Assembly: GCA_003161205.1 (NCBI GenBank)
Contig: PMOU01000289.1
Coordinates: 1-11,309, forward strand
DNA length: 11,309 nt
Direction of reading: 5' to 3'
Source: Actinomycetota bacterium
Lineage (GTDB): Bacteria > Actinomycetota > Actinomycetes > Streptosporangiales > Streptosporangiaceae
The notes below the pieces were generated by a model, which saw only the letters and a list, made by a program, of their open reading frames with translations, did not search any database and had not been told where the DNA came from. Shown in pieces: positions 1-5,387 of the stretch. A program made the translations under genes and the position numbers. Within the stretch, counting starts at the first letter, position 1; each line of letters starts with the position of its first letter.

Positions 1-149
1 TTGGGCTGGAGCGCATGCCTTAAGCCCGGCGGGGAATTACACTGCTGGAATTACAGTTTCGCCAATCCGGGCAATGGCTGATTACCGGAATTCGCCAGGT
101 AAAGATGAAGCGATTACACGCGGCTACAGCATAAGGGTGTTTGCCGAAC
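1..149. other. Intergenic leader without a recognisable gene
   Basis: No credible reading frame is seen. The stretch is more AT-rich than the genes around it. It contains an imperfect tandem pair of GGAATTACA (33-41 and 47-55, 14-bp period) and two further GATTAC words (about 79-84 and 112-117). A small inverted repeat, GGGCT/AGCCC, lies near 3-26. No function can be assigned. Confidence 0.4.
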
Positions 150-162
150 TACATCCAGTTAC

Positions 163-247
163 TTGTGGATAGCCTGTGTACAACGAGGTGGATAACTCCC
201 TTGAGATGCGGATAACCCGGTTTGTCCTGTGGGTATCGCGTGGACAA
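163..247 (+). promoter_or_regulatory. Array of five DnaA-box-like motifs, copy A
   Basis: Five nonamers resemble the inverse of the bacterial DnaA box (TGTGGATAA; actinomycete form TGTGGACAA). They are TGTGGATAG (164-172), GGTGGATAA (187-195), TGCGGATAA (207-215), TGTGGGTAT (228-236) and CGTGGACAA (239-247). All point the same way. Start-to-start spacings are 23, 20, 21 and 11 bp, close to whole helical turns. The same five positions are box-like in copy B although the DNA between them has diverged. Binding by DnaA is inferred; another regulator recognising GTGGATAA-like sites is possible. Confidence 0.5.
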
Positions 248-310
248 CGGACAAACTGAAAATGAATGGCGGCAGGCTCTTGCGTGACGCTCGCGAAGGG
301 CGTAGAAATG

Positions 311-545
311 CTTTCACCGTCGGAAACGGGCACCATCTGGGGGCAACTCCGGAAACGTGAGAACGGAGCGGGAAACCGGTCCACGACACGGGCGCTTGGC
401 CCCGGCGGGCGGCGCGTGGCGCTGGTCAGGACGGGCGACCGGCCGGACCGGCGGGGCGTAGCCAACAGCAGGGCCCCCTCCATCTCATACATGGAGGGGG
501 CCTTGTTGCGTGCTGCCCGGCAGGAGAGCTTTTGCCGGGGCTGCG
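311..545 (+). ncRNA. Candidate structured RNA, copy A
   Basis: A branched domain is closed by TTTCAC (312-317) pairing with GTGAGA (357-362). Inside it lie a CCGT/ACGG hairpin (317-320 with 326-329) and a GGGG/CTCC hairpin with loop CAA (340-343 with 347-350). Next come a GAAA-capped CGG/CCG hairpin near 369-378, an 18-bp stem-loop at 466-508, and a CCCGGCA/TGCCGGG hairpin (516-522 with 533-539). The same structure forms in copy B. Several pairs are G-T, which only work if the plus strand is the RNA. No Rfam family is recognised by eye, and promoter and ends are unknown. A repeated DNA element without transcription remains possible. Confidence 0.4.
466..508 (+). terminator. 18-bp stem-loop, copy A, possible terminator or RNA 3' hairpin
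   Basis: CAGCAG plus a 12-base arm (466-483) pairs with a 12-base arm plus TTGTTG (491-508) around the 7-nt loop CTCATAC. The inner 12 pairs are perfect. The outer six include two G-T pairs that suit a plus-strand RNA. Compared with copy B, the pair C477-G497 is replaced by T1881-A1901. The following TTGTTGC is only weakly T-rich. The hairpin could also end minus-strand transcripts from the phosphotransferase, whose stop is 52 nt away. Confidence 0.55.
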
Positions 546-559
546 ATCGAGGATCGAGA

Positions 560-1477
560 CTACTGCCGCCAGTGGCGCCCGGCGATCAGTTCCTCGAGTC
601 CGCGGAGACGGGCCGCCGCCATCGGCGCCGGGGCACCGGGACGGTCAAGCGCGACGCGCAGGTCGGAGGCGAGGTGGCTTGCCTCGCGAACCTCGCACTG
701 GGCCCGGAGGGTCTCCGCAGAGGTCGGCGTGGCCCTGGCGATGACGTCGATAACGGCCGCCACGTGCGGGCCGCTGAACCGGGCCAGGAAGAACCAGTCA
801 TCGGCCGGTTCGCCGAAGCGAGCCCATTCGAAGTCCAGCAGCGCCGTCACGCTTCGATCGCGGGTGAGCCAGTTGCCCCAGTGACAGTCCGCGTGGACCG
901 GGACCGCGATCCGCGCGTGCAGCGGCGCGCGCTCGGCTATCGTCGTCAGGCCGTCGAGCAGCGGGCGGGCCACCATCCTGTCCCGGTCCACAGCCGCGAG
1001 GTGCTCCACCTCGGCCAGCAGCGCAGCCTGGCTGACGAAGCCGCCGTGGTCAAGGGGTTCGCGCAGCGTCTGCGCGGCGCGGGCCGCCGGTATCCAGCGG
1101 TGCAGCCGGCCGAGCCGCTGGACGGCCTGCTCGGCCAGCAGGCGCGCGGTCGCGCCGTCCACACCGGGCAGGCCCATGCCGGGAGCCATCCCCGGCATCC
1201 GGGCGTAGCAGGCATAGCGAACCTCGCGCGTCTCCAGCCGGAACAGCCCGCTGCCGAGCAGCGGGGCCGTGAGGTCCGCGGGCAGGTGCGGCACGAGGGC
1301 GATCTCCCGGTTCAGCCGCGAATGGCCGGCGGCGTCGATGACCTTCACGACGACGTCCGGGCTGACGTAAACGTAGTGGGAGTCGCTCTGGACGGCGGTC
1401 ATCGGGCCGGGGTCACGGCCCAGGGCCGCGGCCGCGATCGCGCGAGCGGCATCGTGAGCTTGCCGCGGGTCGGTCAC
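560..1477 (-). CDS. Aminoglycoside/choline-kinase-type phosphotransferase (APH family)
   Basis: The 305-residue product is a small-molecule kinase of the APH fold, expected to transfer phosphate from ATP to a hydroxyl on an unidentified substrate in the cytoplasm. Visible features are the ATP-binding Lys45 in VVVKVID, a helix-C-like Glu58 in NREIAL, the catalytic loop HADCHWGN (His195, Asp197, Asn202), and the metal-binding segment DFEWA (Asp215) followed by EPADDW. The GTG at 1477 is chosen because AAAGGAG (1484-1490) sits six bases upstream. An in-frame ATG at 1525 adds 16 residues but has no good ribosome site. The frame stays open farther upstream into repeat B, which is not coding. Length is normal and all key residues are present. 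The gene stands alone between the two repeats. Aminoglycoside resistance cannot be claimed: APH-fold kinases acting on homoserine, choline, hydroxyurea or unknown metabolites look similar. Confidence 0.85.
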   Translation of the reverse strand: MTDPRQAHDAARAIAAAALGRDPGPMTAVQSDSHYVYVSPDVVVKVIDAAGHSRLNREIALVPHLPADLTAPLLGSGLFRLETREVRYACYARMPGMAPGMGLPGVDGATARLLAEQAVQRLGRLHRWIPAARAAQTLREPLDHGGFVSQAALLAEVEHLAAVDRDRMVARPLLDGLTTIAERAPLHARIAVPVHADCHWGNWLTRDRSVTALLDFEWARFGEPADDWFFLARFSGPHVAAVIDVIARATPTSAETLRAQCEVREASHLASDLRVALDRPGAPAPMAAARLRGLEELIAGRHWRQ

Positions 1478-1568
1478 GGCGGGCTCCTTTGTCTGCTGCG
1501 CGCCCAGGATCTGGCTGGTAACCATGCTCTCGCGGCGGACCGGCTCGGTACAAGTCAATCCGGCGACC

Positions 1569-1652
1569 TGTGGATGGCCTGTGCATAGGACGGTGGATAA
1601 CTGCCGTGGGATGCGGATAAGTAGCGGCGTTCTGTGGACATTGTGTGGATGG
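1569..1652 (+). promoter_or_regulatory. Array of five DnaA-box-like motifs, copy B
   Basis: The boxes are TGTGGATGG (1569-1577), GGTGGATAA (1592-1600), TGCGGATAA (1612-1620), TGTGGACAT (1633-1641) and TGTGGATGG (1644-1652), the last followed by ATAAAAAA. Positions match copy A box for box. The array begins 92 bp upstream of the phosphotransferase GTG. It could therefore also serve as an operator for that gene or for a divergent plus-strand transcript. Confidence 0.5.
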
Positions 1653-1715
1653 ATAAAAAACTCGAAATGAATTGCCGTCGGCCCTTGCGCGATGCCCGGG
1701 GAGGCAGTAGAAATA

Positions 1716-1950
1716 CTTTCACCGTTGGAAACGGGCACCATCTGGGGGTAACCCCGGGAACGTGAGAGCAGCCGGGAAACCGGAGACATCGAACGGGTGC
1801 CTGGCACTGGCGGGCGGCGCGCAGCACTGGAGAGGCCGGGAAACTGGCCGGTCCGGTGCGGCGAGGCCACAGCAGGGCCCTCTCCATCTCATACATGGAG
1901 AGGGCCTTGTTGCATTCTTCCCGGCATCGGAGGTTTTTACCGGGGCGACA
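1716..1950 (+). ncRNA. Candidate structured RNA, copy B
   Basis: The domain is closed by CTTTCAC (1716-1722) with GTGAGAG (1762-1768), seven pairs including one T-G. It encloses a CCGT/ACGG hairpin and GGGG/CCCC around TAA (1745-1748 with 1752-1755); in copy A the latter has a G-T pair instead of G-C. A GCCGG-GAAA-CCGG tetraloop hairpin follows at about 1770-1782. The 18-bp stem-loop (1870-1912) and a final CCCGG/CCGGG hairpin (1920-1924 with 1940-1944) complete the set. Stems persist despite substitutions, which is the evidence for RNA. Transcription itself is not shown. Confidence 0.4.
1870..1912 (+). terminator. 18-bp stem-loop, copy B, possible terminator or RNA 3' hairpin
   Basis: It has the same architecture as 466-508: outer CAGCAG/TTGTTG, a 12-bp inner stem, and the identical loop CTCATAC (1888-1894). 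T1881-A1901 replaces C477-G497, a compensatory change that keeps the stem intact. It lies 73 nt beyond the Pth2 stop, so it could terminate minus-strand transcripts. The two G-T pairs nevertheless favour reading on the plus strand. Confidence 0.55.
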
Positions 1951-1984
1951 CGCCGGAAAACGCGGACACCCGGCAGCTGGATGG

Positions 1985-2371
1985 TCAGTAGAGTTCGAGG
2001 TGGCCGGTGACGGGGTCGATACGGTCGTCGTAGTCGGGCCCGATGCCGACGGCCGTCCGGGTGGGCACCCCGCCGAACTCGGTCAGGCCGCCGTCGGTGA
2101 TCAGGTGCGCCACCAGGCCGGCCTGCAGCGCCTGCTCGTAGACCGCCATCAGGTCCTCCTCCGAGCTCACCTTGACCGTCACCTTGCGGTTGCTGCGCTC
2201 CAGCCAGCTGCGCTCGACCTCGGCGAGCGTCGCGCCCAGCAGGACGCGCTGGCGGAGCCAGGCCATCGACGCGTGGGCGCCCTGGGCGATCTCCTTGCCG
2301 CGGCGCATCCTCAGGTCACGCCGGATGACAATGACCTGCTTGACCGGCCGCTCGTCCGCTGCTTCATCCAC
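1985..2371 (-). CDS. pth2: Peptidyl-tRNA hydrolase, archaeal/eukaryotic type (Pth2 family)
   Basis: Pth2 enzymes cleave the ester bond between peptide and tRNA to recycle tRNAs from dropped-off ribosomes. From the GTG at 2371 the product is 128 residues, the usual size for the family. The N-terminal motif is KQVIVIRRDL followed by MRRGKEIAQGAHA (Lys26, Gln30, His33). The C-terminal signature is Asp93-Gly-Gly-Leu-Thr97, then Thr106 and GIGP at 109-112. These align with the Asp/Thr/Thr active-site pattern and TxxxIGP ending of the family. A GTG at 2392 would add seven residues, and neither start has a strong ribosome site. The frame continues upstream to an ATG at 2509, but that part overlaps the lipoprotein gene. 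The gap to the lipoprotein stop (2421) is 49 bp on the same strand, so cotranscription is possible. Most bacteria rely on the unrelated Pth1, so this is probably a supplementary enzyme or one with a side role. Confidence 0.85.
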   Translation of the reverse strand: MDEAADERPVKQVIVIRRDLRMRRGKEIAQGAHASMAWLRQRVLLGATLAEVERSWLERSNRKVTVKVSSEEDLMAVYEQALQAGLVAHLITDGGLTEFGGVPTRTAVGIGPDYDDRIDPVTGHLELY

Positions 2372-2420
2372 GTTCCGTACCGTACAGAACACGACACCGG
2401 CCCACGCGGTCCCCCGGACG

Positions 2421-3482
2421 CTAGCGGGGTCCGACGGCCAGGGAGGTGAAGCACTGAGCGATGGCAGCCGCCCCCGGTGTGTCCGTGAATGCGGCAGGCT
2501 CGCTGGCACCTGCCGGGGTCGTCAGCGACTGGCCGAAATTCACGGACCAGAAGTAAAGACCCCCCAGGTTGTCGATCGCGACGGCCCGGCAGGCACCGCT
2601 GAACCAGGTCGCCTGAATCTGCGGAGTCAGCGCCGTGCTGGCCGGGCCTGACTCGTAAGGATGTGAATAAGCGCCGGACAGGGCGGCGATCCCCACCTCG
2701 GAGAGGACGGTTCCCTTCGGCAGGGGCCGTGCCCACCGCGACCATGCCGCCGTCACGGCGGCCGTGGTGGCGTCGTCCGGTAGTTGCAGCGGCGGGTAGG
2801 CGTCGGTCATCTCCGTGACACCCGCACCGCCGTTACCGGGCGTGGCGTGCTCCGAGGTGGTCCAGTTGTTCGAGTAGGCCAGCGTCCCGTGATAGATGGT
2901 GCGTAGCGCTGAGTCCAAGGTGTCCCATTGCGGAACAGCTCCGAATTTGGTGAGCTCGACCCCCACCGCGAAGGTCGCGACATGATCGGCCTGCGCCAAT
3001 GCGGCATAGGGGCGCAGGAACCGCAGGTAGGCGGCGAACCACTTCGTCAAGCTCGCCGGCGTCCAGAAAACGCGGGTGACCCCGATGGATTTCTCATCGA
3101 GCAGTGGTCGCAAGGTGACGGCCAGACCTGCTCGCTCAGCGGCAACGATCAGCTGGCCGAGCTGAGCCGTGGTGGGCGTGCGATTGGTCGCCTCGACGGT
3201 GGTCCCCGGCGGGTTGCTGAAGACCGGGAAGGCGATGGATACCGCATTGGCGTCCAGGCCTTTCACGTAGGCAATGTCCTGCTGCGCTGTCTGCGCCACG
3301 TCCATGCCCGAGTAGGCATAGAAGTCGATGTCGATCCCCAATTGCCGGCTCGGCTCGGCAATTCTGGGAATCGGGGTAGCGCTAGCCACGGGTGATGATG
3401 CCGGGTGCGCCGCTGACCCCGATGAGCAGCCGGCCAAGAGGAGCGCGATGCTGAGAACAGGTGCTAGGCGCAGCAACTTCAT
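2421..3482 (-). CDS. Lipoprotein resembling a TIM-barrel glycoside hydrolase
   Basis: The 353-residue product begins with a lipoprotein signal peptide: MKLLRL, a hydrophobic stretch, then the lipobox LAGC with lipidated Cys19, followed by a Ser/Pro/Ala linker to about residue 45. It should be anchored on the outer face of the cytoplasmic membrane. The body resembles a clan GH-A (beta/alpha)8 barrel. GIDIDFYAY (49-57) looks like strand 1, VTLRPLLDE (122-130) like strand 3, Glu176 in VGVEL like the acid/base after strand 4, Glu262 in LSEVG like the nucleophile after strand 7, and GGLYFWSVNFG (307-317) like strand 8. The layout recalls GH113-like or related barrels. Family and substrate are inferred, and a non-catalytic sugar-binding role is possible. 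The ATG at 3482 is fixed by the signal peptide; its ribosome site is weak. A nested inverted repeat sits just upstream. Confidence 0.75.
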   Translation of the reverse strand: MKLLRLAPVLSIALLLAGCSSGSAAHPASSPVASATPIPRIAEPSRQLGIDIDFYAYSGMDVAQTAQQDIAYVKGLDANAVSIAFPVFSNPPGTTVEATNRTPTTAQLGQLIVAAERAGLAVTLRPLLDEKSIGVTRVFWTPASLTKWFAAYLRFLRPYAALAQADHVATFAVGVELTKFGAVPQWDTLDSALRTIYHGTLAYSNNWTTSEHATPGNGGAGVTEMTDAYPPLQLPDDATTAAVTAAWSRWARPLPKGTVLSEVGIAALSGAYSHPYESGPASTALTPQIQATWFSGACRAVAIDNLGGLYFWSVNFGQSLTTPAGASEPAAFTDTPGAAAIAQCFTSLAVGPR

Positions 3483-3493
3483 CGGGACGGGAA

Positions 3494-3541
3494 CCTGGTT
3501 TCTCGCTCTCCGGAATTAACTAATTACGGAAGGTTACCAGG
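3494..3541. promoter_or_regulatory. Nested inverted repeat in the lipoprotein promoter region
   Basis: An inner 20-bp palindrome (3510-3529) has the form CCG-n-AATTA-AC-TAATT-n-CGG and is strikingly AT-rich for this genome. Nearly concentric outer arms CCTGGT (3494-3499) and ACCAGG (3536-3541) surround it. It lies 12-60 bp upstream of the lipoprotein ATG and downstream of the hydrolase stop (3588). An operator, or an AT-rich promoter with an operator, is the likely role. The binding protein is unknown. Confidence 0.45.
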
Positions 3542-3587
3542 TCAGGATGACAGCAGGGCAGGGGCCCGTTCGCGATGATGGTCTCCG

Positions 3588-5222
3588 TCAGGAGGCGGTC
3601 CGGACGCCCGGCGCGGCGCCGAGGGAAAGCCGTTCGGTGACCGTGAAACATAGCGTGCTGCTCGCGCCCAGGATCGCGCGGGCCGTGTCGGGCAGCGGGA
3701 TCTCATACCCGGGGCCGGCAAGCTCCAGCGGCTTGTCGCTGATGGGGTCGTTCTTCGCCAGCACGCCGCTGACGGCTGAGTTCCACGCCGCCCAGACCTG
3801 CGGTTCGCCCGTCGTGGGCGCGTCGTCGGGATAACCGATGTCCGCGATCAGCGTGTCGTCCCAGTCCGCGATCTGCTCGAGATGGTAACTGAAGTCGAAG
3901 AACCCGTTCTGTTTCACCACCCGGAACACGCGCAGCTGCAGCGCGAACCGGGACCTGCTGGGAACCGGCCCCTGGTCGCTGCCCGGGGTGAGCAGGAAGA
4001 CACTGGTCAGCGGGATCAGCCCGTTGGGGCCGGCCTGGGCGGCGAGCTCCGCGGTGAGCTCGATCGGGCAGTAATGCGCGGCCAGCTGCTCATCCATGAC
4101 GACGGGCAGGCCGCGGATGGACATCCGCAGGTCGGCCTGCCACTTCGCGTCCGCGTCCGCGTCTTCGGCGGCGTCGGCGCCGGTCGAGGCGATATCCAGG
4201 CCGCCGAACCGGATCGCCACCTGATACCGGCCGAACAGGAACCGGCGCAGGTTCTGGTAACCCTCTTCGCTGTTGACGATGCCGTACCGGCCGGAGTGGG
4301 ACCGGAAGACATAGGCGCGGTGGGTGCCCGGGTTCGCCAGCTGCGCGTCCTGGATCCGGACGAGTCCGTCGCTCTGCGGCCCGACGACGACCCGGGACAC
4401 GCCGTAGTCCTGCGGGTCGGTCCCCACCAGGCAGAAGATCCGGTCGGGGTCAAAAATCTCAGGCGGAACGACACGGGGATCCCAGCCCGGCGGAGCTTCA
4501 TCGCCCCACTTGGCGCCCGCGGTCAGGTAGCCGTACATGTTGGGCGGTGAGAAGATCGCCGAACCGGCCGGCCCGAGCACCTGCTCCAGCGCGTTGAGCG
4601 CCGCCGCGGTGAACACGATCCCGCCATGCGGGGTGGCGTAGGTGAAGAACCGGTCGACCAGTTCGGCCCCGGGTGTCCTCGGCTGGTCGCCGTCCGGGGT
4701 CTGCGAGATCTTCTGCAGCATGCAGCGCGCGACCAGCCCGCCCATGCTGTGCGCCACCAGGTCGACCTTGGGCGCGCCCGTCTTCGCCAGGATCTCCTTG
4801 ATGAAGGTGTACAGCCCGGTCGCCGCGACCTCCACGTTGAACCCGGGCGCGGACACTTGCGCCTCGACGTGGTGGAGCAGGCCGTCAAGGAACGGCCGCT
4901 TCGCCGGGGCGCTGAAGGTATCCGCGGCCGTGTCGTAGAAGCGGTAGACCCAGATCGAGGCCTGGGCGTGGCTCAGGCCCCCGTCCGGGATGGTCTTGAG
5001 GTAGGCGTCCTGCCCGCCCCGGACGAGCAGCTGGTACCCCTCGTCGGTCATCAGCCGCAGCATCGGGCCTTCGAACTGGTAGAACATCGGGTTGCCGTCC
5101 CCGTCGACCCGAACGTGCGTGCCACCGGAGTTGAACCCGTAGAACGGGTCGTCGACCGCCGTGTCGATTCCCGTGGTGGCGCCCGCGTAACCGCGGACGT
5201 AGACGACAGGAAGCCTGTCCAT
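3588..5222 (-). CDS. Lipase-like alpha/beta hydrolase with a C-terminal extension
   Basis: The 544-residue product carries an alpha/beta-hydrolase domain over about residues 1-335. VVYVRGYAG (6-14) is the oxyanion-hole strand and loop. VDLVAHSMGGLVAR (153-166) holds the nucleophile Ser159 in an A-H-S-M-G-G elbow. YATPHGG (195-201) is typical of lipases and PGAP1/LCAT-like esterases. SDGLV places the likely acid at Asp285, and RSHSGRYG the likely base at His309. It should hydrolyse an ester; the substrate is unknown. There is no signal peptide or membrane segment, so a cytoplasmic location is inferred. Residues 336-544 form a further domain I do not recognise. The ATG at 5222 is preceded by GGGGG about eight bases upstream. 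The gene diverges from the YbjQ-like gene and precedes the lipoprotein gene by 105 bp on the same strand. Confidence 0.8.
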   Translation of the reverse strand: MDRLPVVYVRGYAGATTGIDTAVDDPFYGFNSGGTHVRVDGDGNPMFYQFEGPMLRLMTDEGYQLLVRGGQDAYLKTIPDGGLSHAQASIWVYRFYDTAADTFSAPAKRPFLDGLLHHVEAQVSAPGFNVEVAATGLYTFIKEILAKTGAPKVDLVAHSMGGLVARCMLQKISQTPDGDQPRTPGAELVDRFFTYATPHGGIVFTAAALNALEQVLGPAGSAIFSPPNMYGYLTAGAKWGDEAPPGWDPRVVPPEIFDPDRIFCLVGTDPQDYGVSRVVVGPQSDGLVRIQDAQLANPGTHRAYVFRSHSGRYGIVNSEEGYQNLRRFLFGRYQVAIRFGGLDIASTGADAAEDADADAKWQADLRMSIRGLPVVMDEQLAAHYCPIELTAELAAQAGPNGLIPLTSVFLLTPGSDQGPVPSRSRFALQLRVFRVVKQNGFFDFSYHLEQIADWDDTLIADIGYPDDAPTTGEPQVWAAWNSAVSGVLAKNDPISDKPLELAGPGYEIPLPDTARAILGASSTLCFTVTERLSLGAAPGVRTAS

Positions 5223-5387
5223 AAGCCAACCCCCATCAGCTGCTCCGGAGGCGGCGTGGCCGCCCTTGCCCTACGGAGGGATGCCGCAACGCTTTGATAC
5301 AGCCAACCACGGATCCACCTCGCTGTCATGGCTGATCCCGCTAGTCTGCTAGCAGGTACCTCGTACATCTGGCCGGAGGAACGTCAC
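5223..5387. promoter_or_regulatory. Divergent promoter region between hydrolase and YbjQ-like genes
   Basis: The 165-bp gap must hold promoters for both divergent genes. It contains a perfect 10-bp palindrome CTGCTAGCAG (5346-5355) about 33 bp before the right-hand start, and the ribosome site GGAGG (5375-5379) of that gene. No convincing -35/-10 pair stands out. Confidence 0.4.

Larger units (their letters stand above)
150..545. repeat. Diverged long direct repeat, copy A
   Basis: This stretch of about 395 bp aligns in the same orientation with 1555-1950. Hand alignment from 161 against 1566 is gapless for at least 193 positions with about 49 differences (roughly 75% identity). Similarity then continues, with about one net indel, through a shared stem-loop to a second hairpin near 516-540. 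The identical runs concentrate in candidate protein-binding boxes (163-247) and in RNA-like stems (311-508). Six-frame conservation is not convincingly coding. Copy A lies just downstream of the phosphotransferase stop, and copy B just downstream of the Pth2 stop. Confidence 0.85.
1555..1950. repeat. Diverged long direct repeat, copy B
   Basis: This is the second copy of the element at 150-545, in the same orientation and offset by about 1405 bp. It occupies most of the 507-bp gap between the phosphotransferase start (1477) and the Pth2 stop (1985). Nothing gene-like is seen in that gap. The longest identical block with copy A is 22 bases at 1727-1748 in the branched RNA domain; the terminal stem-loop is also almost unchanged. 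The box region (1566-1655) is less conserved overall but keeps the five boxes. Confidence 0.85.

Noticed and set aside
163..247. Chromosomal or plasmid replication origin
   Set aside because: Box-like motifs are present, but no dnaA, dnaN, rep or par gene and no clear AT-rich unwinding region accompanies them.
280..308. Promoter TTGCGT-17 bp-TAGAAA for the RNA (also 1685-1713)
   Set aside because: Spacing is the same in both copies, but the -10 hexamer is poor and transcription would begin inside the first stem. Not supported enough to list.
159..389. Minus-strand small protein conserved between repeats (159-389 versus 1555-1896)
   Set aside because: Translations look alike, but that follows from DNA similarity. 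Of about 49 differences, codon-position classes count 22, 15 and 12; the highest falls on third positions of this frame, only a modest skew. Composition is Ser/Arg/Pro-rich like a shadow frame, and RNA stems explain the conservation better.
150..545. Retron or group II intron RNA
   Set aside because: No reverse transcriptase gene is present in the window, and the fold shows no domain V-like hairpin or msr/msd arrangement.
266..1588. Long plus-strand open frame of 440 codons
   Set aside because: It lies antisense to the phosphotransferase, is Arg/Gly/His-rich, and matches no family. Its start is inside repeat A, and the aligned frame in copy B is closed by a TAA in the corresponding stretch.
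1478..1870. Phosphotransferase start at 1870 or 1525
   Set aside because: The first would translate through repeat B. The ATG at 1525 lacks a ribosome site, while GTG 1477 has AAAGGAG at ideal distance.
150..1950. Composite transposon or integron cassette
   Set aside because: The repeats have no transposase or integrase, no terminal inverted repeats and no target-site duplication that I can see.
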